NCBI RefSeq assembly: GCF_022513585.1 | Contig: NZ_JAKWBF010000006.1 | Location: forward strand, 124,001-188,000 | Length of the DNA: 64,000 nucleotides | Reading direction: 5' to 3' | Source of the DNA: Gordonia gummivorans | GTDB lineage: Bacteria; Actinomycetota; Actinomycetes; Mycobacteriales; Mycobacteriaceae | Shown here: positions 53,659 through 63,106 of the stretch, in pieces | Numbering within the stretch: the stretch's first letter is position 1 | Layout: each line of letters starts with the position of its first letter | The notes under the pieces: model-generated | Told to the model about the DNA's origin: nothing | The model's database searches: none | Seen by the model: the letters and a program-made list of their open reading frames with translations, nothing else | Program-made: the position numbers and the translations under genes

Positions 53659-55296
53659 TCAGACCGTGACGGCCCCGTTCTTGTTGGCGCGATACGCGGC
53701 GACGTGGGCCTCGCGTTCTTCGTCGGACATCTCGTTCAGCGCCACGTTGGGGCTGCCGAACTGGATGCCGCGCACGTCGTCGAGCGTCCACATCTTGTCC
53801 GGATCGAGATCCAGATGTGGCTGCGGGATCAGCGTCTTGCCGTCGTCACGCACGTACCCGAGGTTCGTGATGATGTCGGCCAGATCGCCGCCGTGATGCA
53901 GTGTCTCCCATTCGCGGAAGCCGGTGAGCCGCCCCATGTTCGGGGTCTCGCGGCCCTCGTACTCGCCACGGAAGGCCACCTTGTCGGTCCACGCGCAGGT
54001 CTCCGAGCAGTAGGTGCGCCACTGGCCGTCGACCTTGTCGACCACCATGTCCTCACGGATGAGGGCCGGCACCATGCAGGTCCAGCAGCGGTGCGGATAC
54101 TCGTAGTCGACGTCCTCGAAGGCGATCGGCTTGTTCTTGCCCGGATACTTGAGGCGGTTGTAGTTCTCCCACCACTTGCCGAACTTGTTGTACCAACCGG
54201 GATACTTCTCCTCGAACCACTCGAAGTCCTTGTCGGTCATCGGGTCGATCCGCCAGTAGTTGACCGGCCAGCCGGTGGCGAAGAACCGGGCCACCTCGTG
54301 CACATAGTGCTTGTTGGTGATGCGGTTCCAGGCCTCTTCGACGAGGTCGTGCGGGATGGTCAGGCCGTACTTCTCCAGTGGCAGAAGGTAACTGCGGTAG
54401 TAGTCGTCGTAGATCCAGCGACGCCACATCTCGGCGTAGCTCTCCCGGTCCTTGCGGCGGTCCTTGGTGCCGTATTCGATGAAGGTGCCGATCGCGGCGT
54501 CGACCACGCAGTGGTTGTTCCACCACGCATAGCGCAGATCACGTTCCAGCAGTGGACGATTGCGCTCGTCGGCCAGTGCCATCAGGAGGATGGAGTAGCC
54601 GTTGGAGATGTGCCGAGACTCGTCGGACTGGACCGAGTGGAACACGGTGGGCAGCAGGTAGTCGCCGTTGGCGGCCGCTTCGTCGGGCATCGCGACGAAC
54701 AGGGTGTTGGTGAAGGCGGTCTCGGCGACCACGGTCAGGTAGATGTTGGCGGCGGTGATGGCGTCGCCGGTGATGAATCCCTCGCCGAACTGCCGGCCGA
54801 TGGTGCCCGCGTAGTTGTTGGCGAACGCCTTCTCGGTGATGTCGAAGCCGGCCGGGTCGATGTAGTTGTTCATGTACAGCTTCTTGAGGTTCATCTGGAT
54901 CGTCGAATGACGAACCTCGTCGATCATCTGCACGGCCAGACCGTTGTGGATCTCCGGGTTGGGCACGGCGTCGATGGCCATCGGCATCGCGCGGGCCGCG
55001 GAGATCTCCGGGAACGGGATGATCGACAGGAACAGCTTCTGCCATTCGAGCCAGCGTTCCTGGACCTGGCGGAACATGTTGCCGCGAATCGCGCCGTCCA
55101 TGGCGCCGTAGACGCGGTTGTCCTTCTCCTCCTCCATGGGGAAGTAGGACCGCATGATCTGCTTGAGCGGGTCCTTCTTCGGGGCCTTCTCAAACGTGTA
55201 GTCGGTGCCGAAGCGGGTCGCGGGAGTGGCGAAGGTGGGTTCCCAGGACAGTTCGGTGATCTTTGCATGTGCTTTGGTCAAGCTCTGCCTGCTCAA
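53659..55296 (-). CDS. prmA: PrmA, propane/phenol monooxygenase hydroxylase large subunit
   Basis: This 545-residue subunit holds the diiron centre. The two Glu-x-x-Arg-His-type motifs are in [13 protein letters not shown] and [13 protein letters not shown]; the N-terminal Glu ligand lies nearby in the preceding helix. Long conserved blocks include [40 protein letters not shown] and [22 protein letters not shown]. The start is TTG 55296 with an excellent GAGGAGG 6 nt upstream. It is first in the operon, and the two palindromes at 55385-55421 lie upstream. Confidence 0.96.
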   Translation of the reverse strand: MSRQSLTKAHAKITELSWEPTFATPATRFGTDYTFEKAPKKDPLKQIMRSYFPMEEEKDNRVYGAMDGAIRGNMFRQVQERWLEWQKLFLSIIPFPEISAARAMPMAIDAVPNPEIHNGLAVQMIDEVRHSTIQMNLKKLYMNNYIDPAGFDITEKAFANNYAGTIGRQFGEGFITGDAITAANIYLTVVAETAFTNTLFVAMPDEAAANGDYLLPTVFHSVQSDESRHISNGYSILLMALADERNRPLLERDLRYAWWNNHCVVDAAIGTFIEYGTKDRRKDRESYAEMWRRWIYDDYYRSYLLPLEKYGLTIPHDLVEEAWNRITNKHYVHEVARFFATGWPVNYWRIDPMTDKDFEWFEEKYPGWYNKFGKWWENYNRLKYPGKNKPIAFEDVDYEYPHRCWTCMVPALIREDMVVDKVDGQWRTYCSETCAWTDKVAFRGEYEGRETPNMGRLTGFREWETLHHGGDLADIITNLGYVRDDGKTLIPQPHLDLDPDKMWTLDDVRGIQFGSPNVALNEMSDEEREAHVAAYRANKNGAVTV

Positions 55297-55384
55297 TGTG
55301 CGCCTCCTCGTGAGAAGGCCGACGCGGTGCCGGCCTGCTGGGCTGGAGCGACTTTGATACAACCTTGTGATCTGCAACACATAC

Positions 55385-55421
55385 GTCTCACTGTGAGACA
55401 ACGACCGATGTGAGATCGGTC
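55385..55421. promoter_or_regulatory. Two palindromes upstream of prmA (candidate activator sites)
   Basis: GTCTCACTGTGAGAC (55385-55399) is a perfect 15-bp palindrome. GACCGATGTGAGATCGGTC (55403-55421) is a 7-bp inverted repeat with a 5-nt centre. Both lie about 90-125 nt upstream of the prmA start, a distance suited to an activator. They share GTGAG. They are candidate binding sites of the MimR-like protein. Confidence 0.62.
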
Positions 55422-55461
55422 AGCAGGGGTTCAGCAGCGCAAATGACCAGGTGGGAGGCTT

Positions 55462-56670
55462 TCAGTCGGCGCCGAGGGCGTTGTACGCGGCGGTCTCGAA
55501 CTCGAGGTAGCGGCCCACTGAGATGGCGTCGGCGAAGGGGAGGATCTGGGTGGCCCAGTAGCCGCCGATCTTGTTGCGCCGGTCGATCCAGTAGTACAGA
55601 TTCGCCAGCCCGGCCCACGCCAGTGCGCCCGCGGGGCGGCCGGTCGGCGCGTCCTCGTCGTTGATCATGAAGGTGTACGCCCAGGACTTGGGCATTCCCG
55701 GGAAGAACTCGGCGTCGTTGGAGAGGGCCGGGATGACGCCGGGCAGGGCGGTCACCTTGAGATCGCCGAGGTGATTGCGCTCGGCCATCTCGACGGTTTC
55801 GGGTTTCAGCACCTGCTCACCGGAGTCGGACATGCCGTCGTTGAGCCACATCCGCATGAACTTGAGGTAGTCGCCGACCGTCGAGTAGAGCCCGTGTCCA
55901 CCCATGTGGACCTCGGGGTCGGCGGGCAGTGCCCACTTGTGGTTGGGCGAGAGCGAACCGTCTTCGCCGCGATGGTGCATCCGTGCGCGTCGACCGTCGG
56001 TGTCGGGGTACAGGTCGAACGACGTGTTGGACATGCCGAGCGGACTGAAGATCCGGTCGCTCATCACGGCGCCGAGCCGTTGTCCGCTGACCGCCTCGAC
56101 AACCTGACCCGCCCAGTCGATGTTGCTGCCGTACTCCCATTTGGTTCCGGGGTCGAACAGTAGCGGCGTGCGCAACGCGGTCTTGGTCGCCTCGATGATG
56201 CTCGGCTGACCCTGTTCGGTGGCCAGCCGGTTGTAGGTCTCGTTGAAGAAGTCGTATCCAAAACCCGCGGTGTGGGTAAGCAGGTGGTGCGTGGTGATGT
56301 CGGACGCAGGCTTGCGCAGTCTCGGCGACCCGTCGTCGTCGAAGCCCTCGATGACCTGCAATTCGCCGATCGCGGGCACGTATTCGCGCGCGGGCGCTTG
56401 CAGATCCAGCTGACCGTCCTCGACGAGCTGCAGCGCCGCGGTGCCGGTGATGGCCTTGGTGGTGGAGAAGATGGCGAACACGGTGTCGTCGGTCATCGGC
56501 TGCTCGTCGTCGATGGCCCGGCGCCCGGACCGGCCGAGATAGATCGTCTCGGTGTCCGTGGTGACGCCCGCGACCACCCCGGGCACCCGATCGTCGCCCG
56601 TCGACGCGGCCTGCACCACCTCGTCGACCGCGGTGGAAACCTTCTTCGGATCGATGGTCGGGGTGCTCAT
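55462..56670 (-). CDS. Serine hydrolase, beta-lactamase class C family
   Basis: This 402-residue protein resembles esterases and class C beta-lactamases. The SxxK motif is in [12 protein letters not shown], the Tyr motif is in [11 protein letters not shown], and the third block lies near [26 protein letters not shown]. No signal peptide is seen, so it is probably a cytoplasmic esterase. It lies upstream of the prm promoter region and shares the strand but has a 165-nt gap to prmA. Confidence 0.88.
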   Translation of the reverse strand: MSTPTIDPKKVSTAVDEVVQAASTGDDRVPGVVAGVTTDTETIYLGRSGRRAIDDEQPMTDDTVFAIFSTTKAITGTAALQLVEDGQLDLQAPAREYVPAIGELQVIEGFDDDGSPRLRKPASDITTHHLLTHTAGFGYDFFNETYNRLATEQGQPSIIEATKTALRTPLLFDPGTKWEYGSNIDWAGQVVEAVSGQRLGAVMSDRIFSPLGMSNTSFDLYPDTDGRRARMHHRGEDGSLSPNHKWALPADPEVHMGGHGLYSTVGDYLKFMRMWLNDGMSDSGEQVLKPETVEMAERNHLGDLKVTALPGVIPALSNDAEFFPGMPKSWAYTFMINDEDAPTGRPAGALAWAGLANLYYWIDRRNKIGGYWATQILPFADAISVGRYLEFETAAYNALGAD

Positions 56671-56722
56671 GGCTCATCCTCCTTGATGGGCGACGGGTGT
56701 GTGGCTCACCCTAGGAGGCTGC

Positions 56723-56796
56723 CCGACACTCTGGGTCGAATCGGGGAACCTGTGTGCTGCAGCATCCAGATGGCCCGACTGGACACAGAGTGTCGC
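56723..56796. repeat. Palindromic boundary element, 3' side of nuclease cassette 2
   Basis: GACACTCTG (56725-56733) pairs with CAGAGTGTC (56786-56794). In the middle is a near-palindrome around CTGCAG (core 56747-56772, AACCTGTGTGCTGCAGCAtc). The core matches that at 57778-57803 in about 22 of 26 positions. The pseudogene stop at 56798-56800 directly abuts this element. Confidence 0.78.
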
Positions 56797-56797
56797 G

Positions 56798-57714
56798 TCA
56801 CGCTGCGGGCATCAGGTGCAGGCTGACGAGCCACTCCCGGACCATCGCGACCAGCTTTCGCTGCTCGAGATCTCTCCACACCCAGCGGATCACCATGATC
56901 CCCATTCGTCGCAGTGCATCCTCGCCTTCTCCCGGATCACGACCTCGGCGGGGTCCTCGCCCGGCCGGAGCAGCTTCTTGTATTTCACTTTTCCATCGAA
57001 CTCCCCGACGAGCTTTCCGTCCCAGTCGAAATCAGTGCGCGCAACCTCGTTGCCGTCGGCGTCGAAGAACTTGTATTGGAGTCGCGCGGGAGGGAGCCCG
57101 GCTTCGATCAGCTGCGCCCGACTCCAGGATTCGCCAGGGTTCTCAGCCGCCCCGTCTGCGTGGTGCAGTGCCCTGCGCGCCTGAGCAGTTCCTCGTCGAC
57201 GATCGGTGAGCATTCTGGCCATCACCTCGCGGTCGGCCTTGGCTCGCAGAGCGGAATCGAAGATCGTCAACGCAGCCGCGAAGTCCTTTGCGGTGCAAGC
57301 GACTTCCACGGCGGTGCGTTCGATGCCGGTGACGCGCACACCGTCGACGGTCACGATGTCCTCATCGTCGTACTGCGCAACGTGACAGTGGTGTGTTGTC
57401 GTCCGGAAGCCCTTGCCGGTGCGCGCTGTCGTGTGAACGCGGCGAAGGTTTGGACGCAGCATCGGCAGTCCCAGAATCACCGCCGCGGATTGATGGGTGA
57501 GGGGTCGTTGAGGGTTGTCCTTTGCTGCGGCGAGCGCCCGGAGACGGTGGACCTCCTCAGGGTTGCGCTTCGCGGCCACTGCAAAGACTCCGCGAGTCAC
57601 CCGGACGATCTCACCCTGGCGTAGCGACCTGCGCAGGTCGTCGTCGGTGAGGCCGGCCTCGAGAACTTTGGCTCGAAAGATCAGCCCTGAAGAATCTGCG
57701 GCGTAGATGGTCAT
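56798..57714 (-). pseudogene. AbiEi-like/DUF559 nuclease gene, frameshifted near the end
   Basis: The start is ATG 57714 (MTIYAADSSGLIFRAKVLEAG). An AbiEi-like winged helix (TDDDLRRSLRQGEIVRVTRGVFAVAA) is followed by VTVDGVRVTGIERTAVEVACT and a nuclease domain with GESWSRAQLIEAGLPPARLQ and RTDFDWDGKLVGEFDGKVKY (Asp and Glu-x-Asp). The open frame ends early after REKARMHCDEWGSW at 56890, but the adjacent frame continues as EDALRRMGIMVIRWVWRDLE and KLVAMVREWLVSLHLMPAA, ending at 56798. One base is missing at about 56921-56928. It has the same architecture as the gene at 10433. Confidence 0.85.
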
Positions 57715-57749
57715 AACAGTTGGACGCGGCCACGTCCGCTTCGGTTCCG

Positions 57750-57825
57750 TCCGAGAACACTCAGTGCCTTCTCGGACAACCTGGGTGCTGCAGCACACAG
57801 ATTAGCCAACAAGACACAGGGTGTC
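57750..57825. repeat. Palindromic boundary element, 5' side of nuclease cassette 2
   Basis: TCCGAGAA (57750-57757) pairs with TTCTCGGA (57769-57776). The core (57778-57803, AACCTGGGTGCTGCAGCACA) is an almost perfect 26-bp palindrome and matches the 3' element. A GACACAGGGTGTC stretch follows and supplies part of the stop of the aminotransferase gene (57824-57826). The element begins 36 nt upstream of the pseudogene start. Confidence 0.78.
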
Positions 57826-59002
57826 AGGCGAGGAAGGTGCCGAGTCGCTCGACAGCCTTGGTGAGGTCCTCGGCCGACGCGGCGTAGGACAGGCGCACGT
57901 ACCGTTCGGCGCCCGCGACGCCGAAATCCTTTCCGGGAGTAAGTGCTACGTGGGCTTCGGTGAGTGCGCGGTCGCAGAACTCGGACGACGTGAGGCCGGT
58001 GTTGCCGACGTCGATGTAGACGTAGAAGGCGCCGTCGGGCACCACCGGAACCTCGAGGCCGATACTGGCGAGGCCGTCGATGATGATCTGGCGCCGGTCG
58101 GCGAACTCGATGCGCCGACGTTCGGTGACCGCCAACGACTCCGGGGTGAAGCAACTCAGCGCAGCGAACTGGGCCGGCGTCGGCGGGCAGACGTAGAAGT
58201 TCTGGGCAAGACGTTCGATGACGTCGATCAGGGACTCGGGAACGATGCACCAGCCCAGGCGCCATCCGGTGAGCCCGAAATACTTGGAGAAGCTGTTGAC
58301 GACGATCGCTTCCTGGGTGCCTGCGGTACCTGCGGCGAGCACCGACCGCGGCGGCCGGCCGTCGGGGCCCGGGTCGGACAGACCGAGATAGATCTCGTCG
58401 ACGATGGTCCAGCCGTCGCGCTCGGACACCAGATCGCACATCGCGACCAGTTCGTCGTAGGGCATCGACGTCCCGGTCGGGTTGGACGGCGTCGCCACCA
58501 CTACACCGCGCGTCGTGTTCGTCCATGCCGCGTCGACGGCGTTGGTGGTCAGCTGGAAGCGGGTGGCCGGCGTGGTGGGGATGAGGGTGACGTCGGCGCC
58601 GAAACTCTCCGCGAACTGGCGGTTGCACGGATACGACGGATCGCCGATGAGGACACCGTCACCCGGATCGATGAGCGCCGCGCACGCCAGCAGAAGCGCC
58701 GCCGACGCGCCGGAGGTGACCGCGACCCGATCCGCGGTCACCTCGGCCCGGAAATGGTGCGAGTAGAAGTCGGCGATCGCCTCGCGCAATTCGGGCAGAC
58801 CGAGTGCGGGCGTGTACGCGAGAGGGCGGCCGTCTGTCAGCTCACGAGCTGCCTCGAGGAATGCCGGCGGTGCACCGAAGTCGGGTTCGCCGATGTTCAG
58901 CTTCACCACGTCGTGCCCTTGCGCGTCGATCGCGGCTGCCTTCTTCGCGAACTCCATCGCGTAGAACGGCGCCACCCGCTGGGCACGTCGCGAGATCCTC
59001 AT
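57824..59002 (-). CDS. Aminotransferase class I/II
   Basis: This 392-residue PLP enzyme has the substrate Gly-rich region KLNIGEPDFGAPPAFLEAARE, YTPALGLPELREAIADFY, the cofactor-binding Asn/Asp/Tyr region TPSNPTGTSM and DEIYLGL, and the Schiff-base Lys in NSFSKYFGLTGWRLGWCI. It is like aspartate/aromatic aminotransferases of subgroup I. The stop lies in the palindromic element of cassette 2. The substrate is not readable. Confidence 0.9.
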   Translation of the reverse strand: MRISRRAQRVAPFYAMEFAKKAAAIDAQGHDVVKLNIGEPDFGAPPAFLEAARELTDGRPLAYTPALGLPELREAIADFYSHHFRAEVTADRVAVTSGASAALLLACAALIDPGDGVLIGDPSYPCNRQFAESFGADVTLIPTTPATRFQLTTNAVDAAWTNTTRGVVVATPSNPTGTSMPYDELVAMCDLVSERDGWTIVDEIYLGLSDPGPDGRPPRSVLAAGTAGTQEAIVVNSFSKYFGLTGWRLGWCIVPESLIDVIERLAQNFYVCPPTPAQFAALSCFTPESLAVTERRRIEFADRRQIIIDGLASIGLEVPVVPDGAFYVYIDVGNTGLTSSEFCDRALTEAHVALTPGKDFGVAGAERYVRLSYAASAEDLTKAVERLGTFLA

Positions 59003-59032
59003 GCCCTCATTGTGCTCGACAGCTCGACGGCG

Positions 59033-59869
59033 TCAGCTCTCCGGCACCCAGTTGAACGTGTCGGGATCGGGTCCGCGTCGTTTGTCCTTGTTCAGCCCCT
59101 CGATGGCGGCCACGTCCTCGGGCGACAGTTCGAAGTCGAACAGCGCGAAGTTCTCCTCGACGCGGGACCGTGTCACCGACTTGGGGAACACGATGTCGCC
59201 GCGCTGGATGTGCCAGCGCAAGGTCACCTGCGCCACCGAACGACCCTTCTCCGACGCGATCTTGCCGAGCACCGGATCGTCGAGGACGTCGCCCTGGGCG
59301 ATCGGCGACCACGCCTCGGTCGCGATGCCGTGTTCGGAGTTGAACTCACGCAACGGGTTCTGGGACAGGTAGGGATGTACCTCGATCTGGTTGACGGCCG
59401 GCACGATGTCGGTCTCGTCGAAGAGGCGTTGCAGATGTGCCTGCTGGAAATTCGACACCCCGATCGCGCGGGCCTTGCCGTCGGCGTGGATCTTCTCCAG
59501 CGCACGCCACGTTTCGACGTAATCGCCAACGTCGGGCAGTGGCCAGTGGATCAGGAACAGATCGACGGCGTCGACACCCAGGTCGGCAAGGGTCTGATCG
59601 GTGGCGCGCAGAGCGTCGTCGTAGGCGTGGAAGCTGTTGTTGAGCTTGCTGGTGATGAACACCTCGTCACGAGGCAGTCCGGACTCGGCCACCGCCTGGC
59701 CGACTTCCTTTTCGTTGCCGTACATTTCGGCGGTGTCGATGTGCCGGTAGCCCACCTCGAATGCGGTCAGTGTTGCCGCTTTCGTGTCGGCCGGCGGGAT
59801 CTGGAACACGCCGAAACCCAGCTGTGGGATCTCGACACCATTGTTGAGAGTGATTGCGGGGGTTACCAT
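59033..59869 (-). CDS. Aldo/keto reductase
   Basis: This 278-residue NADPH reductase has the catalytic Asp and Tyr in RHIDTAEMYGNEKEVG, Lys in VFITSKLNN and His in LFLIHWPLP; the cofactor end is LRWHIQRGDIVFPKSVTRSRVEENFALFDFELS. It belongs to the 2,5-diketo-D-gluconate-reductase-like group. It sits 18 nt upstream of no same-strand gene start but shares a strand with the oxidoreductase at 59888, 18 nt away, probably as one operon. Confidence 0.92.
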   Translation of the reverse strand: MVTPAITLNNGVEIPQLGFGVFQIPPADTKAATLTAFEVGYRHIDTAEMYGNEKEVGQAVAESGLPRDEVFITSKLNNSFHAYDDALRATDQTLADLGVDAVDLFLIHWPLPDVGDYVETWRALEKIHADGKARAIGVSNFQQAHLQRLFDETDIVPAVNQIEVHPYLSQNPLREFNSEHGIATEAWSPIAQGDVLDDPVLGKIASEKGRSVAQVTLRWHIQRGDIVFPKSVTRSRVEENFALFDFELSPEDVAAIEGLNKDKRRGPDPDTFNWVPES

Positions 59870-59887
59870 ATCGCTCCTTTCGAGGGT

Positions 59888-60817
59888 TTACGGGATCAGG
59901 ATGATCTTGCCGCGGGGGTGTGAGCCGCCGAGTTCGGTGAGGGCCTTGGCGGCGTCGGCCAGCGGGTAGGTCGAGGCGATCTCGGTGACCAGCTCGCCCG
60001 ATGCCGCGGACGCAATGAGGTCGGGAATCGCCTGTGCGCGATGGGCTTTGCTCTCGGCGGAGCTACCGTCGACGAGCTTGATGCCGTCGCCGCCACGACC
60101 GAACGCGGCAATGCTGACGATCTTGTCGGCCGAGTGCAGAGACAGCGAGGTGTCGATGGCCTCGTCGGTGCCGACGGCGTCGATGGTGCTGGTGATGACG
60201 CCGGGTGCTGCCGCGACCACCCGGTCGAGAAGGCCGGGACCGTAGGTCACCGGAAGCGCGCCGAGTCCGCTGATGAAGCTCTGATTGGCCGATGATCCGG
60301 TGGCGATCACCGTCGCCCCGGCCTTGACGGCCAGTTGCACGACGACGGAGCCGACCGCTCCGGAACCGCCGTGCACCAGCACGATGTCGCCGGCGCTGAC
60401 GTTCGCCGTGGCGACGGCATCGGCCGCGGTCTCGCCGACCAGCAGCAGCCCGGCGGCCCGCTCGAAGTCGAGATCTGCCGGTTTGTCGTGGATCTTGCTG
60501 TCGTCGGCGTTCAGTGCGGACGCATAGGCGCCGAGGACCGAGTAGGCGATCACCTCGTCGCCGACCTCACGGTCGACGCCGTCGCCGACGGCGGTTATCA
60601 CGCCGGACGCCTCGAAGCCGAGCGCGAGCGGGAGCTTCGATTCGTCGGCACCCATCCGGCCGGTCACCCGGGCGAGGTCGATGGGGTTGACGCCGACGGC
60701 CTGCACCTGCACGGTGACCTGTCCGGGACCCGGTGGTGGCAGTTCTTCTTCTACCTGGCCGAGGACGGTGGTCGGCTCTCCGTACGCGGTCGCAACGATT
60801 CGTGTGGATGTGGTCAT
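59888..60817 (-). CDS. NADP-dependent quinone-type oxidoreductase
   Basis: This 309-residue zinc-free medium-chain reductase has VGVNPIDLARVTGRMG, LGFEASGVITAVGDGVDREVGDEVIAYS and the nucleotide motif VLVHGGSGAVGSVVVQLAVKAGATVIATGSS. The start ATG 60817 was chosen since the upstream reading is not protein-like. The end overlaps nothing, and the aldo/keto reductase gene follows 18 nt later. The function is a NADPH:quinone or alkenal reduction. Confidence 0.9.
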   Translation of the reverse strand: MTTSTRIVATAYGEPTTVLGQVEEELPPPGPGQVTVQVQAVGVNPIDLARVTGRMGADESKLPLALGFEASGVITAVGDGVDREVGDEVIAYSVLGAYASALNADDSKIHDKPADLDFERAAGLLLVGETAADAVATANVSAGDIVLVHGGSGAVGSVVVQLAVKAGATVIATGSSANQSFISGLGALPVTYGPGLLDRVVAAAPGVITSTIDAVGTDEAIDTSLSLHSADKIVSIAAFGRGGDGIKLVDGSSAESKAHRAQAIPDLIASAASGELVTEIASTYPLADAAKALTELGGSHPRGKIILIP

Positions 60818-60872
60818 ATCGGGTTCAAGGCGATCGCCCGGCGCGGATATTCCACGAGACCGGAGTTTCCGC

Positions 60873-61346
60873 TCAGCGTGCGAACCACGTTTCCAGGCTG
60901 CCGGCGAGCGCCTTCTCGATGCGTAGGCGCGACGTCGCCGACAGGTCGTCGGGCAGTGCGTCCGGCGCGAACCAGGCCACCTCGGTGTTCTCGTCGTCGG
61001 CGGCATGCGGTTCACCCGAGCGGTGATAAGCCAGGAAACAGAGGTCGAGGTATTGCGTCTGGTCACCATTCGGATACGTGATGGTCGGTGTCACGTCGAT
61101 ACTGGTCAGCCGGACGACCTCGGCGGTCACGCCGGTCTCTTCGACGATCTCGCGCAGCACGGCGCGCGCCGGTTCCTCGCCGGGTTCGAGGACCCCCGAC
61201 ACCACGGCCCATTGCCCGGTGTCGACGCGATGGGTCAGCAAGATGCGATTGGTGTCGTCGAGCACGATCGCGCTGACGCCGGACAGCCACAGCGGACGCT
61301 GACCGACATGTTCACGCAACTCGCGGATGAACTCGGGTATCGGCAC
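60873..61346 (-). CDS. Nudix hydrolase
   Basis: This 157-residue protein has the Nudix box GVLEPGEEPARAVLREIVEETG, with the standard REUxEExG spacing, and an N-terminal RPLWLSGVSAIVLDDTNRILLTHRVDTGQWAVV. The tail has ENTEVAWFAPDALPDDLSATSRLRIEKAL. The substrate is unknown. It lies 55 nt upstream of the quinone-type reductase gene on the same strand. Confidence 0.9.
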   Translation of the reverse strand: MPIPEFIRELREHVGQRPLWLSGVSAIVLDDTNRILLTHRVDTGQWAVVSGVLEPGEEPARAVLREIVEETGVTAEVVRLTSIDVTPTITYPNGDQTQYLDLCFLAYHRSGEPHAADDENTEVAWFAPDALPDDLSATSRLRIEKALAGSLETWFAR

Positions 61347-61460
61347 ACGACCATTCTGCCTGTGACGATTCTGCTGCGACCCTCAGGGTGATCCCTGAAC
61401 TTTCACCGAGATCGGCGCTGAGCAGGTGAAATCTGCCCGAACTCGCGCCACAGTGGAGTC

Positions 61461-61658
61461 ATGACAACACCAACGCACACCAACAGCGGACTCACCTTCT
61501 GGAAGGTCCTGGGCATCATTGCGGTCGCCCTGCTCGCGCTCGCCATCATCGGGCCGCTGCTCAAGGGACTGTTCTGGATCGCCATCATCGCGCTCGCGAT
61601 CTACGGCGGATTCATGCTCTTGCGGTCGTCGAAGAAGAACAACAACACCACGTACTGA
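61461..61658 (+). CDS. Small membrane protein, two segments
   Basis: This 65-residue protein starts MTTPTHTNSGLTFWKVLG, has two hydrophobic segments (LGIIAVALLALAIIGPLL and LFWIAIIALAIYGGFMLL) and a polar end SSKKNNNTTY. No domain is recognised. It lies 25 nt upstream of the ParA gene and could be cotranscribed. It is supported by its coding-like pattern rather than by any family match. Confidence 0.65.
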   Translation: MTTPTHTNSGLTFWKVLGIIAVALLALAIIGPLLKGLFWIAIIALAIYGGFMLLRSSKKNNNTTY

Positions 61659-61683
61659 CCGCGGCGGGGCGTTAGCATGTGCC

Positions 61684-62541
61684 ATGCCGACGGTGATCGC
61701 GACGATCAGTCTCAAGGGCGGCGTGGGCAAGACGACGCTCACCGCCGGCGTCGCCGAGTTTCTGGCCGGGGTCTTCGGTAAGCGGGTCCTGCTCGTCGAT
61801 CTCGATGCGCAAACCAACCTGACGACGATGATGATCGGCGCCGAGGCCTGGCTCGAATGCAACCAGGATCGCCGCACGGTCGCGACCCTGTTCGCCGACG
61901 CACTCGACGGCACCACCGATTTCGACCTCGACCGTGCGATCGCACGTGACGTGTCCCCGGTCGCGGATGTCGACGGCATCGACCTGCTCCCGTCGTCGCT
62001 CGACCTCATCGAGCTGCAGGAGGAGTTGAGCGCACGCCGGGTGGCCGCCGACGACCATGCCGAAGCGATAGGCCTGTTACGAAAAGCGCTCGCGCCCATC
62101 GTTGATCGCTACGACCACATCCTCATCGACTGCCCGCCCAACGTCGGCCCGTTCAGTCTCAACGGTCTCGCCATGGCGGATGCGTACATCATCCCGACCA
62201 TCCCGGATGTGTTGTCCACGTACGCGATTCCACATGTCCAGCGGCAGGTGGCCGACTTTGGTGCCGAGATCGGACGGTCCATCGTCGAACTCGGCGTGGT
62301 GATCTCGAAGTACCGCCCGTCGTCGGCGCTGCATCAAGAGACGGTCCGACGCCTGCGCCGGGACCCGACCATCCACAACGTCCTCCCCATCTACCTGCAT
62401 GAGGCGAACGTGATCGGTGCCGCCGCCGAGTACGCACCGTGGCCGACGTTGCACGCGAAGTACGGCTATCACGGCCACTACGAGCAGTTCCGGGATCTCA
62501 CTCGCGCAATCCTCGTCGAAGCCGACGGGAAACTTGGCTGA
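61684..62541 (+). CDS. ParA/MinD-family ATPase
   Basis: This 285-residue ATPase has the deviant Walker A SLKGGVGKTT, Walker A' VLLVDLDAQTNLT and Walker B HILIDCPPNV. ATG 61684 is used. No ParB partner is seen adjacent, so it is probably an orphan ParA-like protein rather than the chromosomal partition gene. Confidence 0.9.
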   Translation: MPTVIATISLKGGVGKTTLTAGVAEFLAGVFGKRVLLVDLDAQTNLTTMMIGAEAWLECNQDRRTVATLFADALDGTTDFDLDRAIARDVSPVADVDGIDLLPSSLDLIELQEELSARRVAADDHAEAIGLLRKALAPIVDRYDHILIDCPPNVGPFSLNGLAMADAYIIPTIPDVLSTYAIPHVQRQVADFGAEIGRSIVELGVVISKYRPSSALHQETVRRLRRDPTIHNVLPIYLHEANVIGAAAEYAPWPTLHAKYGYHGHYEQFRDLTRAILVEADGKLG

Positions 62542-62647
62542 CCCCAATCATTCTGGCGGACTCGCCGCGTCGGTGGCCGCCGAAGACTAGCGTTCTTGGG
62601 CATCACGCCGACCGGCGCGACGATTCGTTCAGAACAGGAGCGTTGTC

Positions 62648-63106
62648 ATGCGCAAAGTCCAGATCATTCCCGTCATCGGTGTCGTCGGCCTCGCCGTCAC
62701 GCTGTCGGCCTGTGGGTCCGACGACGACGATTCGGCGTCGGTCGAGACCAACAACTCGGGCAGTGCCACGGTCACGGTGGGCGGCGAGTCGGTCGATGTC
62801 ACCGGCAAGACCGTGGCGTGTGCCGAGCAGAACGGCAAAGTGGTGATCGGGATCGGTTCGGCCACCGGCACCGGAGCGATCGGCGCCACCGTGACCTCGG
62901 GTGACTCGCCGCAGGTCGAGACCGTCGGGATCGCGACCACCGACGGCGTCAACTACGGTTGGGTCAAGGGGACCGGTAAGAACGCCACCGCGACCAAGGA
63001 CGGCAAGAACTACACGATCAGCGGCGAGGTCACGGGTGTCTCGCTGTCGAACCCGACTGCCGGCCCGCAGACCAAGCAGTTCGAGATGAAGGTCACCTGC
63101 CCCTGA
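62648..63106 (+). CDS. LpqH/19-kDa-like lipoprotein
   Basis: This 152-residue lipoprotein has a signal peptide ending in the lipobox LSAC at about residue 22, then a Ser/Asp/Asn-rich linker and a beta-rich domain (SATVTVGGESVDVTGKTVACAEQNGKVVIGIG ... TKQFEMKVTCP) with two cysteines that may pair. This is the pattern of the mycobacterial LpqH group. It is surface exposed. The 3' end overlaps the partial MFS gene by 14 nt, tail to tail. Confidence 0.87.
   Translation: MRKVQIIPVIGVVGLAVTLSACGSDDDDSASVETNNSGSATVTVGGESVDVTGKTVACAEQNGKVVIGIGSATGTGAIGATVTSGDSPQVETVGIATTDGVNYGWVKGTGKNATATKDGKNYTISGEVTGVSLSNPTAGPQTKQFEMKVTCP

Noticed and set aside
55300..55421. A sigma-54 promoter upstream of prmA
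   Set aside because: No GG-N10-GC pair at the right spacing was seen, and actinobacteria as a rule lack sigma-54; the activator also lacks GAFTGA.
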